From Gemmatimonadales bacterium (GTDB lineage Bacteria > Gemmatimonadota > Gemmatimonadetes > Longimicrobiales > Gaopeijiaceae), in the NCBI GenBank assembly GCA_007695225.1, contig REED01000159.1, positions 1-63,225 on the forward strand: 63,225 nt of DNA, given 5' to 3'. Shown piece by piece: positions 35,436 through 43,512 of this stretch. The stretch's first letter is position 1. Every line of letters begins with the position of its first letter. Below the pieces are notes generated by a model. That model searched no databases, was not told where the DNA came from, and was given only the letters and a program-made list of their open reading frames with translations. The position numbers were made by a program, and so were the translations under genes.

Positions 35436-38400
35436 TCAGGGCTCCCGGAGCACCACCGGACGGTCCCGCACCGCCCCCGCCACCGCGTCGTGGACCGCCC
35501 GGCGGAAGGGGATATGGCGACTGTTCTCCCGGGTGGGGTTCACCCGGTTGGTGAGGAGGACCACCCAGAGGTCCAGCTCCGGATCGATCCAGATGGAGGT
35601 CCCGGTGAACCCGGTGTGACCGAAGGAGGCGGCGGAAAAGAAGTCTCCGGCGGAGGAGCGGCCCGACGGGGTGTCCCACCCCAGGGCCCGGGAGGAGACC
35701 GGATCCTCCCTGCGAGCGAAGGCCCGCACCGTCTCCGGCTGGAAGAGACGCACCTCCTGGTTCCGGGCCCGGGCGCAGGGGACGCCCCCGGCGGGCTGGT
35801 GGGCGCAGGCGGGAAGGAGCCCCTCCCCCGCCAGGAGGGCGGCGAAGACCGCCAGGTCCTGGACGGTGGAGAAGAGCCCGGCATGCCCCGCCACCCCGCC
35901 CATGGTCCAGGCGTTCTCGTCGTGGACCTCGCCGTGGACATGTCCGCCAAACCGGTTCGCCACCACCTCGGTGGGGGCGATGCGGGAGCGGAACTCCATC
36001 GGCGGGTTGAACCGGGTATCCTCCATCCCCAGGGGGAGGAAGACCCTCCGGTCCAGGACGGACGGGAAGGACTCCCCCGCCACCGCCTCCACCACCCAGG
36101 CCAGGGTCTTGAATCCAATGTCGGAGTAGACCATCTCGGTGCCGGGGTCCCGGGCCAGGGGCAGGTCGTACACCGCTTCCCGCACCTCGGCCGGATCCCG
36201 GTACTCCAGGAAGAACTGGCGGAAGGGAGGCAGTCCGCTCCGGTGGAGGAGGAGGTCCCGGACCGTGACCGCCGCCTTCCGGGGGTCGCCCCGGTCGAAC
36301 CCGGGGAGGAATCGGGTCACCGGCGCGTCCAGATCCAGCTCCCCCGCCTCCACCAGGGCCATGACCGCCGCCGTGGTCCCCACCACCTTGGTGAGGGAGG
36401 CCAGGTCGTAGAGGGTGACCGGGGTCACCGGAGAGCTCCCGGGTGCCCAGTCGGTTCGTCCGTACCCACGGAGGCGGACCAGGCGATCCCCCCGCCCCAC
36501 AGCCAGCGCCACCCCTGGCGCCACCCCGTCCCCGATGGCCTCCAGGACCAGGGCGTCCAGGCGCTGCAGGGCCGCCGGGTCCATCCCCGCCGTGGCCGGA
36601 TCCACCTCCAGGGGAGAGAGGGTCCGCTCCATCCACTCCATGGGGATGGGATCGCCCGTGGGCGGGGGGGGCGGCTCGATCCGCCCGTCCGGGGGGGGCG
36701 GCGGATCCCCCGGGTCGTCCCCCGGATCATCCCGGCGGAGGAGCCCCGCCTCGTCCAGGGCGTCCCCTCGCTCCTCCTCCCGGTCCGCCATGAAGGGGAG
36801 GGCGGCTCGGGCGAGCCCCTCTCCTCGCTCGTGGAGGGGGGGGATGGAGATGGGGAGGGTCCCGTCGATGGGACGCGCCCCCACCAGGGCCCGGGCCGCC
36901 GCCCGCTGGCTCACCTCCCGGTCCCCCCAGGCCAGGAGATAGCTCCCCACCTCCGGCACCGCGGTGAGGAGGTAGGGGTTTCCGAAGGAGGTGAGGACCA
37001 CGGGAGCCTGGGCCGCCAGGCGGGAGACGAACTCCCGGAAGGCCGGGGGGAGGGCCACCGATCCGGCCCCCGCCCTGGGGGGGAGGTAGACGTTCACCAG
37101 GGTGAGGTCCACCCCCTCGGCCCGCTCCAGGAGCTCCTGGAACTCCGCCTCGGTGCTGGTGGGTCCCACCCGGAAGGGGAGGGACATCCCCGGGAGGAGG
37201 GCGGCCAGCACCGCATCGAACTCCCGTCCCGCCATGAGGTCGTCGGGGGCGGCCCAGGTGATGGAGAGGATCTGCCTCAGGTTCAGGGGGTCGGGGGGGA
37301 CGAGGCCGTCCCGGTCCCGGACCAGGGTGATGGAGCGGGCCGCCGCCTCGTCGGCCAGGGCTCGGTGTTCCTCCCGCCCCACCACCCGGGTGAGGTCTTC
37401 CAGGGAGACCTGGGCCCCCCGGTGGAGCTCCAGGCGGGCCTTCGCCTCCAGGATGCGCCGCACCGAGGCGTCCAGCCGCTCCCGGCTGATCCGCCCCGAC
37501 TCCACCGCCTCCACCATGGCGTCGATGGCCCCGGGGACGGAGGCGGGGATCACCAGGACGTCGGCCCCCGCCTCGAAGGCCAGGACCGCCGCCTCCCCGG
37601 CCCCGTAGTGCTCGGTAATGGCCCCCATGCGGAGGGCGTCGGTGAAGAGGAGCCCCTGGAAGCCCATCTCCTCCCGGAGGATCCCCGTCATGATCTCCGG
37701 GGAGAGGGTGGCGGGGGGAGCGTCGGGGCCCAGGACTCCGGGCATGGCCACGTGGGCGGTCATGACCCCGTCCACCCCCGCCGCCACCGCGATGCGGAAG
37801 GGGCGCAGCTCCACGGCGTCCAGCCGCTCCCTGTCCGCCTCCACCTCCGGGAGGACGAGGTGGGAGTCCACCCGGGTGTCCCCGTGGCCGGGGAAGTGCT
37901 TCGCCGTGGCCATGGCGCCCCCCCGCCACGCCCCCTGGATGAAGGCCTCCCCCATCCACCCCACCGTCTCCGGGTCCTCGCCGAAGGCCCGGGTGTTGAT
38001 GATGGGGTTTTCGGGGTTCGAGTTCACATCCACCACCGGGGCGAAGAGGACATGGACCCCCACGGCCCGGGCCTCCCGGGCGGTGGCCTCGGCGAAGCGC
38101 TCCACCAGCTCCAGCTCCCCCACCGCCCCGAAGGCCATGGTGGGGGGGAAGCTGGTCCCTCCGCCCTGGGGGAGGAGGGAGGGGAGGGCGTAGGAATGGG
38201 CGATGCGCATCCCTGGCCCCCCGTTCTCGAAGTCGGAGGTAACCAGGAGGGGGACTCGGGCCCGGCGCTGGAGGGCGTTCAGCTTCGCGGCGTAGGCGTG
38301 GGGGGTGCCGATGGAGACCACCACCCCGCCGATCCCCTCCTCCTCCACCCACCGCACCGTCTGGAGGAACTCCGGGTCATCCTCGGCGGCGTAGGCGCCG

Positions 38401-38783
38401 GAGATCCAGGGGAAGACGAGCTGCCCCACCGCCTCCCGGAGGGTGAGGGAGGCCAGGATCCCATCCGCCCACTGGGCCCCCACGGGGTCGGGTTCCGCCA
38501 GGACCAGGGGAGGAAGGGTGTCCAGCACGATGGGAGGACCCAGTTCCATCGGTGGCCCCGGGGGGGGCTCTACCGGGGGGGTGGGGGCGCAGGCGGCGAT
38601 TCCCGCGGCCAGGAGAAACGCCGTCATCACCCCCCAGGGGGGAGCGGAGAAGGGGCCCGGAAGACTTCGCCGGAGTTCGGGCCGGAGGTCGGGCCGGAGG
38701 ACGGGAAGGAGGACGGGAAGGAGGGCGGGCCGGAGGGCGGGAAGGATTCGGAGGCACGGGAAGTGGAGGAAGGACGGCGCCAT
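35436..38783 (-). CDS. Fusion lipoprotein: GH3 beta-N-acetylglucosaminidase (NagZ) plus serine beta-lactamase-fold amidase (AmiE-like)
   Basis: 1115 aa. The GH3 part (about 85-680) has the NagZ signature KHFPGHGDTRVDSH with the general-acid His, and the nucleophile Asp in LLFTDALRMGAI. A Pro/Asp-rich linker near 690-715 leads to a penicillin-binding/beta-lactamase-type domain (about 730-1110) with SLTK near 794, YSD in EMVYSDIGF, and GHTGFTGTS as the KTG equivalent. In Bacillus, NagZ and AmiE are separate neighbours acting on muropeptides; here both are one polypeptide. Export is suggested by MTAFLLAAGIAAC, a lipobox about 60 residues in. The ATG 38783 has GGAGG eight nt upstream, whereas ATG 38627 would start right at the lipoprotein signal. 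It starts four nt after the second NagZ gene. Confidence 0.88.
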   Translation of the reverse strand: MAPSFLHFPCLRILPALRPALLPVLLPVLRPDLRPELRRSLPGPFSAPPWGVMTAFLLAAGIAACAPTPPVEPPPGPPMELGPPIVLDTLPPLVLAEPDPVGAQWADGILASLTLREAVGQLVFPWISGAYAAEDDPEFLQTVRWVEEEGIGGVVVSIGTPHAYAAKLNALQRRARVPLLVTSDFENGGPGMRIAHSYALPSLLPQGGGTSFPPTMAFGAVGELELVERFAEATAREARAVGVHVLFAPVVDVNSNPENPIINTRAFGEDPETVGWMGEAFIQGAWRGGAMATAKHFPGHGDTRVDSHLVLPEVEADRERLDAVELRPFRIAVAAGVDGVMTAHVAMPGVLGPDAPPATLSPEIMTGILREEMGFQGLLFTDALRMGAITEHYGAGEAAVLAFEAGADVLVIPASVPGAIDAMVEAVESGRISRERLDASVRRILEAKARLELHRGAQVSLEDLTRVVGREEHRALADEAAARSITLVRDRDGLVPPDPLNLRQILSITWAAPDDLMAGREFDAVLAALLPGMSLPFRVGPTSTEAEFQELLERAEGVDLTLVNVYLPPRAGAGSVALPPAFREFVSRLAAQAPVVLTSFGNPYLLTAVPEVGSYLLAWGDREVSQRAAARALVGARPIDGTLPISIPPLHERGEGLARAALPFMADREEERGDALDEAGLLRRDDPGDDPGDPPPPPDGRIEPPPPPTGDPIPMEWMERTLSPLEVDPATAGMDPAALQRLDALVLEAIGDGVAPGVALAVGRGDRLVRLRGYGRTDWAPGSSPVTPVTLYDLASLTKVVGTTAAVMALVEAGELDLDAPVTRFLPGFDRGDPRKAAVTVRDLLLHRSGLPPFRQFFLEYRDPAEVREAVYDLPLARDPGTEMVYSDIGFKTLAWVVEAVAGESFPSVLDRRVFLPLGMEDTRFNPPMEFRSRIAPTEVVANRFGGHVHGEVHDENAWTMGGVAGHAGLFSTVQDLAVFAALLAGEGLLPACAHQPAGGVPCARARNQEVRLFQPETVRAFARREDPVSSRALGWDTPSGRSSAGDFFSAASFGHTGFTGTSIWIDPELDLWVVLLTNRVNPTRENSRHIPFRRAVHDAVAGAVRDRPVVLREP

Positions 38784-38787
38784 GGTC

Positions 38788-40878
38788 TCAGCCTCCGCAG
38801 AGGGCTGCGGCCCCGGGGCGGGATCCGGTCCCCGAGCGGGCCGCCACTGCCGGCCCGGGCAGGGAGATCCCGGCGCCGATCTCGAAACCCGGTGGGATCC
38901 GGGTCGGGGTCCGTCCCCGGATGGCCACATCTCCGAAGAGGGAGCCGGCCGCCGCCCGCTGGCTGGCCTCGGAGCCGCTCCACGCCAGGAGGTAGGCCTG
39001 AGCCGTGGGGAATTCCCTCAGGAGGTACGGATTTCCGAAGGAGACCACCACGTGGGGAACCCCGGCGGCGGACAGGCGGGAGATGAGACGGGCCAGCTCC
39101 TCGGGGATGGCCACGCTTCCGGCATAGGATACGGCGGTGACGTGGAGGGAGATCACCACCAGGTCCGCAGCCCGTCCCCGCTGGAAGAGTCGCTCGTACT
39201 CCGCTGACGGGGTGTCCTGTCCCAGGATCGTCGTCTGGAGGCGGGGATAGGTCTGCCGGAGGCGGGCATCGAAGGCCCGCCCCCCCATGATGTCGTTGGT
39301 CCTCCGATAGGTCAGGGAGAGGACGTTGGCGGTGCGGGTGCCCCGGAGGGGGAGGAGGTTCCGGTCGTTCTTGAGGAGGGTGAGGGAGCGTTCCGCCACC
39401 TCCCGGGCCACCGCGGTGTGGGACGGCACACCCACCGTCCGGTGTACCGCTTCCAGGTCCACGGTCCGCTCCCCGTGGAGATCCAGATCCTCCTTCTGAC
39501 GGAGGATCCGTCGCACCGAGGCATCAATTCGGGCTTCGGAAATCCGCCCGGAGAGGACGGCGTTCATGACGCCCCGGATGGCCACCTCGGGATCCGGCGG
39601 CATCAGGAGGACGTCGGCGCCGGCCAGCACCGCCCGGACTGCGGCCTCCTCCCGGGAGTAGAGCCGGTCGATGGCGTTCATGTCCATGGCGTCGGTGAAG
39701 ACCAGTCCCTGGAAGCCCCAGTCCTCCCGGAGGAGTCCGGTAAGGACGTTCCGGGAGAGGGTGGCAGGGAGTCGAGCCTCCTCCGTGAGCGCCGGGAGGG
39801 CGATGTGGGCCGTCATGATGGCCCCCATCCCCGCTTCCACCGCCGCCCGGAAGGGAGGCATCTCCACCCGGTTCAGCCGCTCCCGGTCCGCCCGGATGAT
39901 GGGAAGGGCCAGGTGGGAGTCGGTCTCCGTGTCCCCGTGCCCCGGGAAGTGTTTCCCCGTGGCCACCGCCCCGTGCTCCTGGACACCGCGGATGAAGCAG
40001 ACGCCCAGCTCCGACACTCGGGCCGGGTCCTCCCCGAAGGACCGGGTGTTGATGATGGGGTTGTCGGGGTTTGAATTCACGTCCAGGACGGGGGCGAAGG
40101 GAACGTGGATCCCCACCGCCCGGGCCTCCTGGGCGGTGATCCGCCCCATCTCGTAGGCCAGGAGCCGGTCGTCGGCGGCCCCCACCGCCATGAGGGAGGG
40201 GAAGTTGGTGGCGCCCCCCAGGTCATGGACGCCGGGAAGGTAGACCGCTCCCCGCATCCGGAATCCGGCCCCGGTCTCCAGGTCCGCCGCCACCAGGAGG
40301 GGAAGCCGGGAGCGTCGCTGGAGGACGTTGAGTTTCGCGGCCACATCCAGGGGGGTCCCGACCGAGACGATGATCCCCCCGATCTCCTGCTGCTCGATGA
40401 GGCGGGCGATGCGATCGAACCCGGCGCTCCCCTCCGGGGCGAAGTCCCCCAGCATCCAGGGCATGATCATCTGCCCCACCTTCTGACGGAGGGTCATCTC
40501 CGCCAGGGTCGCCTCGGTCCAGGCGCCCGTCCCAGCGCCTGAGCCGGGGCCGGTGGGGAGTTCCCGGTCCCGCCACTCCACGGGGGTCCGGTCCCCGGGG
40601 CCCACCGGCGAATCCCGTGGAGGCGCGATTCGGGCGTCGGCGAGGGTGTCCTGGACAGGTGCCGGGGGAGCCGCATCCCCGGTGGGGGCATCGGGAGTGG
40701 ACGGATCCATGCCCGGTTCCTCTCCCGGCCCGGGCTCCGTCTCCGGCACTGCCGCCACCACGTCTCCCGGGGCGGCCTCCCCCGGGTCCGCCACCAGAGA
40801 GGAAGGCGCGCTGGCGCAAGCCGGCAGCGCCAGGAGCGTGGCCACTAGGAGGTAGGAGAGAACGTGGTGACGAAACAT
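38788..40878 (-). CDS. nagZ: NagZ-type GH3 beta-N-acetylglucosaminidase lipoprotein
   Basis: 696 aa. Lipobox LLALPAC near residues 15-21, then a Pro/Asp/Gly-rich spacer of about 100 aa and a GH3 catalytic domain. KHFPGHGDTETDSH carries the NagZ-specific His-Asp and FTDAMDMNAI the nucleophile. The C-terminal alpha/beta sandwich resembles that of the fused neighbour (SFGNPYLLREFPTAQAYLLAW), so the two are paralogues in tandem. It should remove GlcNAc from muropeptides or cell-wall chains at the envelope, in contrast to the cytoplasmic NagZ of enterobacteria. The start at 40878 is set by the lipoprotein signal. Confidence 0.9.
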   Translation of the reverse strand: MFRHHVLSYLLVATLLALPACASAPSSLVADPGEAAPGDVVAAVPETEPGPGEEPGMDPSTPDAPTGDAAPPAPVQDTLADARIAPPRDSPVGPGDRTPVEWRDRELPTGPGSGAGTGAWTEATLAEMTLRQKVGQMIMPWMLGDFAPEGSAGFDRIARLIEQQEIGGIIVSVGTPLDVAAKLNVLQRRSRLPLLVAADLETGAGFRMRGAVYLPGVHDLGGATNFPSLMAVGAADDRLLAYEMGRITAQEARAVGIHVPFAPVLDVNSNPDNPIINTRSFGEDPARVSELGVCFIRGVQEHGAVATGKHFPGHGDTETDSHLALPIIRADRERLNRVEMPPFRAAVEAGMGAIMTAHIALPALTEEARLPATLSRNVLTGLLREDWGFQGLVFTDAMDMNAIDRLYSREEAAVRAVLAGADVLLMPPDPEVAIRGVMNAVLSGRISEARIDASVRRILRQKEDLDLHGERTVDLEAVHRTVGVPSHTAVAREVAERSLTLLKNDRNLLPLRGTRTANVLSLTYRRTNDIMGGRAFDARLRQTYPRLQTTILGQDTPSAEYERLFQRGRAADLVVISLHVTAVSYAGSVAIPEELARLISRLSAAGVPHVVVSFGNPYLLREFPTAQAYLLAWSGSEASQRAAAGSLFGDVAIRGRTPTRIPPGFEIGAGISLPGPAVAARSGTGSRPGAAALCGG

Positions 40879-41047
40879 GCCGATCCGGTTGTGGGAGAGC
40901 GGTTCGGGGATGCCGAGCGACCCGTTACAAAAGGTAGGAGGGGGCCTACACGGGGACAACGCGGCTCCGGGGCTTCTCCGGCGAAATCCGTGGGCAAGCG
41001 CCGGAGCAACGGAGTCCCTCTCCATACCCCCGAGGCATCGGAATCCC

Positions 41048-41977
41048 TCACCACCCCCGGGGGCCCGGATCCCGATCCAGCGGGGGATGCAGCCGCTGGT
41101 CCAGGAAGGAGACCGGGTCCTCCACCGGCTCCAGGTGGGTGAAGATGGTGGATCCGGGGATCTGCGCCCGGATCTGCGCCTCCACCTGCTCCGCCAGGTC
41201 GTGCCCCTTCTGGACGCTCCATTCCCCTGGCACCAGGACGTGCATGGAGACGAAGCACTGGCGCCCGGCCGTCCGCGTCCGGAGGGCGTGGAATTGGATC
41301 CCCCCCGCTTCGTACTCGGCAAGGACATCCTGGATCCGAGCCAACTCCTCGGCGGGGAGGGCGGTATCCAGCAGTCCCAGCGCCGACCGCCGCACCAGCC
41401 CCCACCCCACCCAGAGGATGTGGGCCGACACCAGGAGGGCCGCCACCGGGTCCAGCCAGTTCCACCCGGTGACGGCCGCAGCCGACACGGCCCCCACCAC
41501 CCCCACCGAGGTCCAGACATCGGTCATGAGGTGCTGGCCCGAGGCCTCCAGGGTGATGGACCCATGACGCTCGCCCGCCTTCAGGAGAATCCGGGCCACC
41601 CCCAGATTCAGGAGAGTGGCCGCCAGGGCGATCCCCACTCCCAGCCCCACGGCGTCCAGGGGGCGGGGATCCAGGAGCCGGGCGACGCCGGCCCACGCGA
41701 TGCCCACCGCAGCCACCAGGATCAGCCCCCCCTCGAAGCCGCTGGCGAAATACTCCGCCTTGGAGTGGCCGTAGGTGTGCTCGTCGTCGGGGGGCTGGGC
41801 GGCCAGGGCCAGCATGAGGTAGGCCATGATGGCACCGGCCAGGTTGGCCAGGGACTCTGCGGCGTCGGAGAGGAGTCCCACCGACCCGGTGACGTGCCAC
41901 GCCAGCAGCTTGAGGCCGATCACCGCCAGGGAGGCGAGGATGGCCAGGGCGGCGAGGCGGAGGAGGGAACTGTTCAT
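41048..41977 (-). CDS. Cation diffusion facilitator (CDF) metal exporter
   Basis: 309 aa. Six transmembrane helices, with metal-site residues in LLSDAAESLAN near 36-46 and in the DDEHTYGHSKAEYF loop, and a second HLMTDVWTSVG site in helix five. The C-terminal cytoplasmic ferredoxin-like domain (from about 205) has FHALRTRTAGRQCFVSMHVLV. It exports Zn2+, Co2+, Fe2+ or Mn2+ by proton exchange; the metal cannot be assigned. ATG 41977 is chosen by the family N-terminus; ATG 42016 is possible. Divergent from namZ. Confidence 0.93.
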   Translation of the reverse strand: MNSSLLRLAALAILASLAVIGLKLLAWHVTGSVGLLSDAAESLANLAGAIMAYLMLALAAQPPDDEHTYGHSKAEYFASGFEGGLILVAAVGIAWAGVARLLDPRPLDAVGLGVGIALAATLLNLGVARILLKAGERHGSITLEASGQHLMTDVWTSVGVVGAVSAAAVTGWNWLDPVAALLVSAHILWVGWGLVRRSALGLLDTALPAEELARIQDVLAEYEAGGIQFHALRTRTAGRQCFVSMHVLVPGEWSVQKGHDLAEQVEAQIRAQIPGSTIFTHLEPVEDPVSFLDQRLHPPLDRDPGPRGW

Positions 41978-42092
41978 GGCACGAAGATCTACCAGAGGGT
42001 CGGCAAGGAAGTTCATCCCACTCAAGGGACCGCCCGACAGGAAGGGCGCCCGTTCCTCACCCCTCCATCGCCCCAGGTCTGCATTGCCCGCC

Positions 42093-43484
42093 ATGCCTCC
42101 CACACCTCCGAGCCCGGGTCCCAGCCCGAACCGCAGGGCCTGCTCCTCGCGCTCCCCGCGCTCCCCAGGCCCGGCGCTCCTCCAGGTCCTTGGGCTCCTT
42201 GCCACCATGACCTTCGCCATCGGCTGCACCACCGAGGGAGATGGCGCGCCGCCGTCGGCGTCGGCATCCGCATCCGCATCCGCATCCGAGGGAACGGTCG
42301 TCGATGCGGCCGCGCAGGAAAGCCCGGAAGCCCGCTCAGTCCGCCCCGGCCTGGAGGTCCTCCTGGCCGACTCCCTCCACCTTGTGGCGGGGCGTCGGGT
42401 GGGGCTCGTGACGAACCACACCGGGTTCGACGGAGGGGGGATCTCCTCCATCGACCGGCTCCACGGCCACGCCCAGGTGGAACTGGTGGCCCTCTTCTCT
42501 CCGGAGCACGGGATCCGGGGGACGGCGGAAGCGGGGGAGCTGGTGGACCACACCCGGGACGAGGCCACCGGCCTCCCCGTCCACTCCCTCTACGGTGAGA
42601 CCCGGAAGCCGACGCCTGCCATGCTGGAGGGGGTGGAGGTCCTCCTTTTCGACATCCTGGACATCGGGACCCGCTACTACACCTACGTCTACACCCTCAG
42701 CCTGGCCATGGAGGCCGCTGGCGAAGCGGGGATCCCCTTCGTCGTCCTGGACCGCCCCAACGTCATCGGGGGGATGCAGGTGCAGGGGAACGTCCTGGAC
42801 CCGGCCTTCGCCTCCTTCGTGGGGCTCCATCCCCTCCCCATCCGCCACGGGATGACTCCGGGGGAGCTGGCGCGCTACTACCGGGACGTCCTGGGGATCG
42901 AGGCGGAACTCCACGTGGTCCCCCTGGAGGGATGGCGTCGGGACATGCATTACTCCGAGACCGGCCTCCCCTGGCGCCCCCCCTCCCCCAATATGCCCTC
43001 GGAGGAGAGCGCACTTCACTACCCCGGCACCTGTCTCTTCGAGGGGACGAACCTCTCGGTGGGTCGGGGGACGGACCGGGCCTTCCAGCAGGTGGGGGCC
43101 CCGTGGCTCGACGGAGAGGAGCTGGCCCGGCGGATGGAGGCCCGTGGGCTCCCCGGGGTCCGCTTCGAGGCGGTCCGCTTCACCCCCCTGAACCCCGGGG
43201 ACGGGAAGTTCCCGGGGCAGGAGGTGGAGGGGGTGCGCCTCCACGTCACCGACCGGGAGGGATACGACCCGGTGGAGGCGGGGCTCGCCCTCCTGGTGGA
43301 GACCCGGCAGATGAGCGGCGAGCGCTGGGGCTGGAATGCCTCCCACTTCGATCGGCTGGCGGGGACGGACCGGGTGCGCCTGGGGATCGAGGCCGGAGTG
43401 GAGGTGGAGGCGCTGCAGGAGGGGTGGGAGGAGGAGCTGGCGGCCTTCCTGTCTCTCCGGGAGGGGGCGCTCATCTACCGGTAG
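42093..43484 (+). CDS. namZ: NamZ-type exo-beta-N-acetylmuramidase (DUF1343) lipoprotein
   Basis: 463 aa. N-terminal signal with the lipobox-like FAIGC near 40-44 and a (Ser-Ala)n stretch right after it. The DUF1343 body starts near 80: VGLVTNHTGFD, ALFSPEHGIRG, SLYGETRKPTP, LFDILDIGTRYYTYVYTL, VLDRPNVIGG, and LFEGTNLSVGRGTDRAFQQVGAPW. NamZ (formerly YbbC) removes MurNAc from the non-reducing end of peptidoglycan chains and in Bacillus sits beside nagZ and amiE. All three functions are present within 8 kb here. It is convergent with the lactate permease gene (28 nt). Confidence 0.9.
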   Translation: MPPTPPSPGPSPNRRACSSRSPRSPGPALLQVLGLLATMTFAIGCTTEGDGAPPSASASASASASEGTVVDAAAQESPEARSVRPGLEVLLADSLHLVAGRRVGLVTNHTGFDGGGISSIDRLHGHAQVELVALFSPEHGIRGTAEAGELVDHTRDEATGLPVHSLYGETRKPTPAMLEGVEVLLFDILDIGTRYYTYVYTLSLAMEAAGEAGIPFVVLDRPNVIGGMQVQGNVLDPAFASFVGLHPLPIRHGMTPGELARYYRDVLGIEAELHVVPLEGWRRDMHYSETGLPWRPPSPNMPSEESALHYPGTCLFEGTNLSVGRGTDRAFQQVGAPWLDGEELARRMEARGLPGVRFEAVRFTPLNPGDGKFPGQEVEGVRLHVTDREGYDPVEAGLALLVETRQMSGERWGWNASHFDRLAGTDRVRLGIEAGVEVEALQEGWEEELAAFLSLREGALIYR

Positions 43485-43512
43485 GCGCCGGCGCCATCAG
43501 GAGACCGGGGGG

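Noticed and set aside
41826-42092. Longer N-terminus for the NamZ protein
   Set aside because: The extension would overlap the divergent CDF gene in an antisense frame, and a lipoprotein signal begins at ATG 42093.
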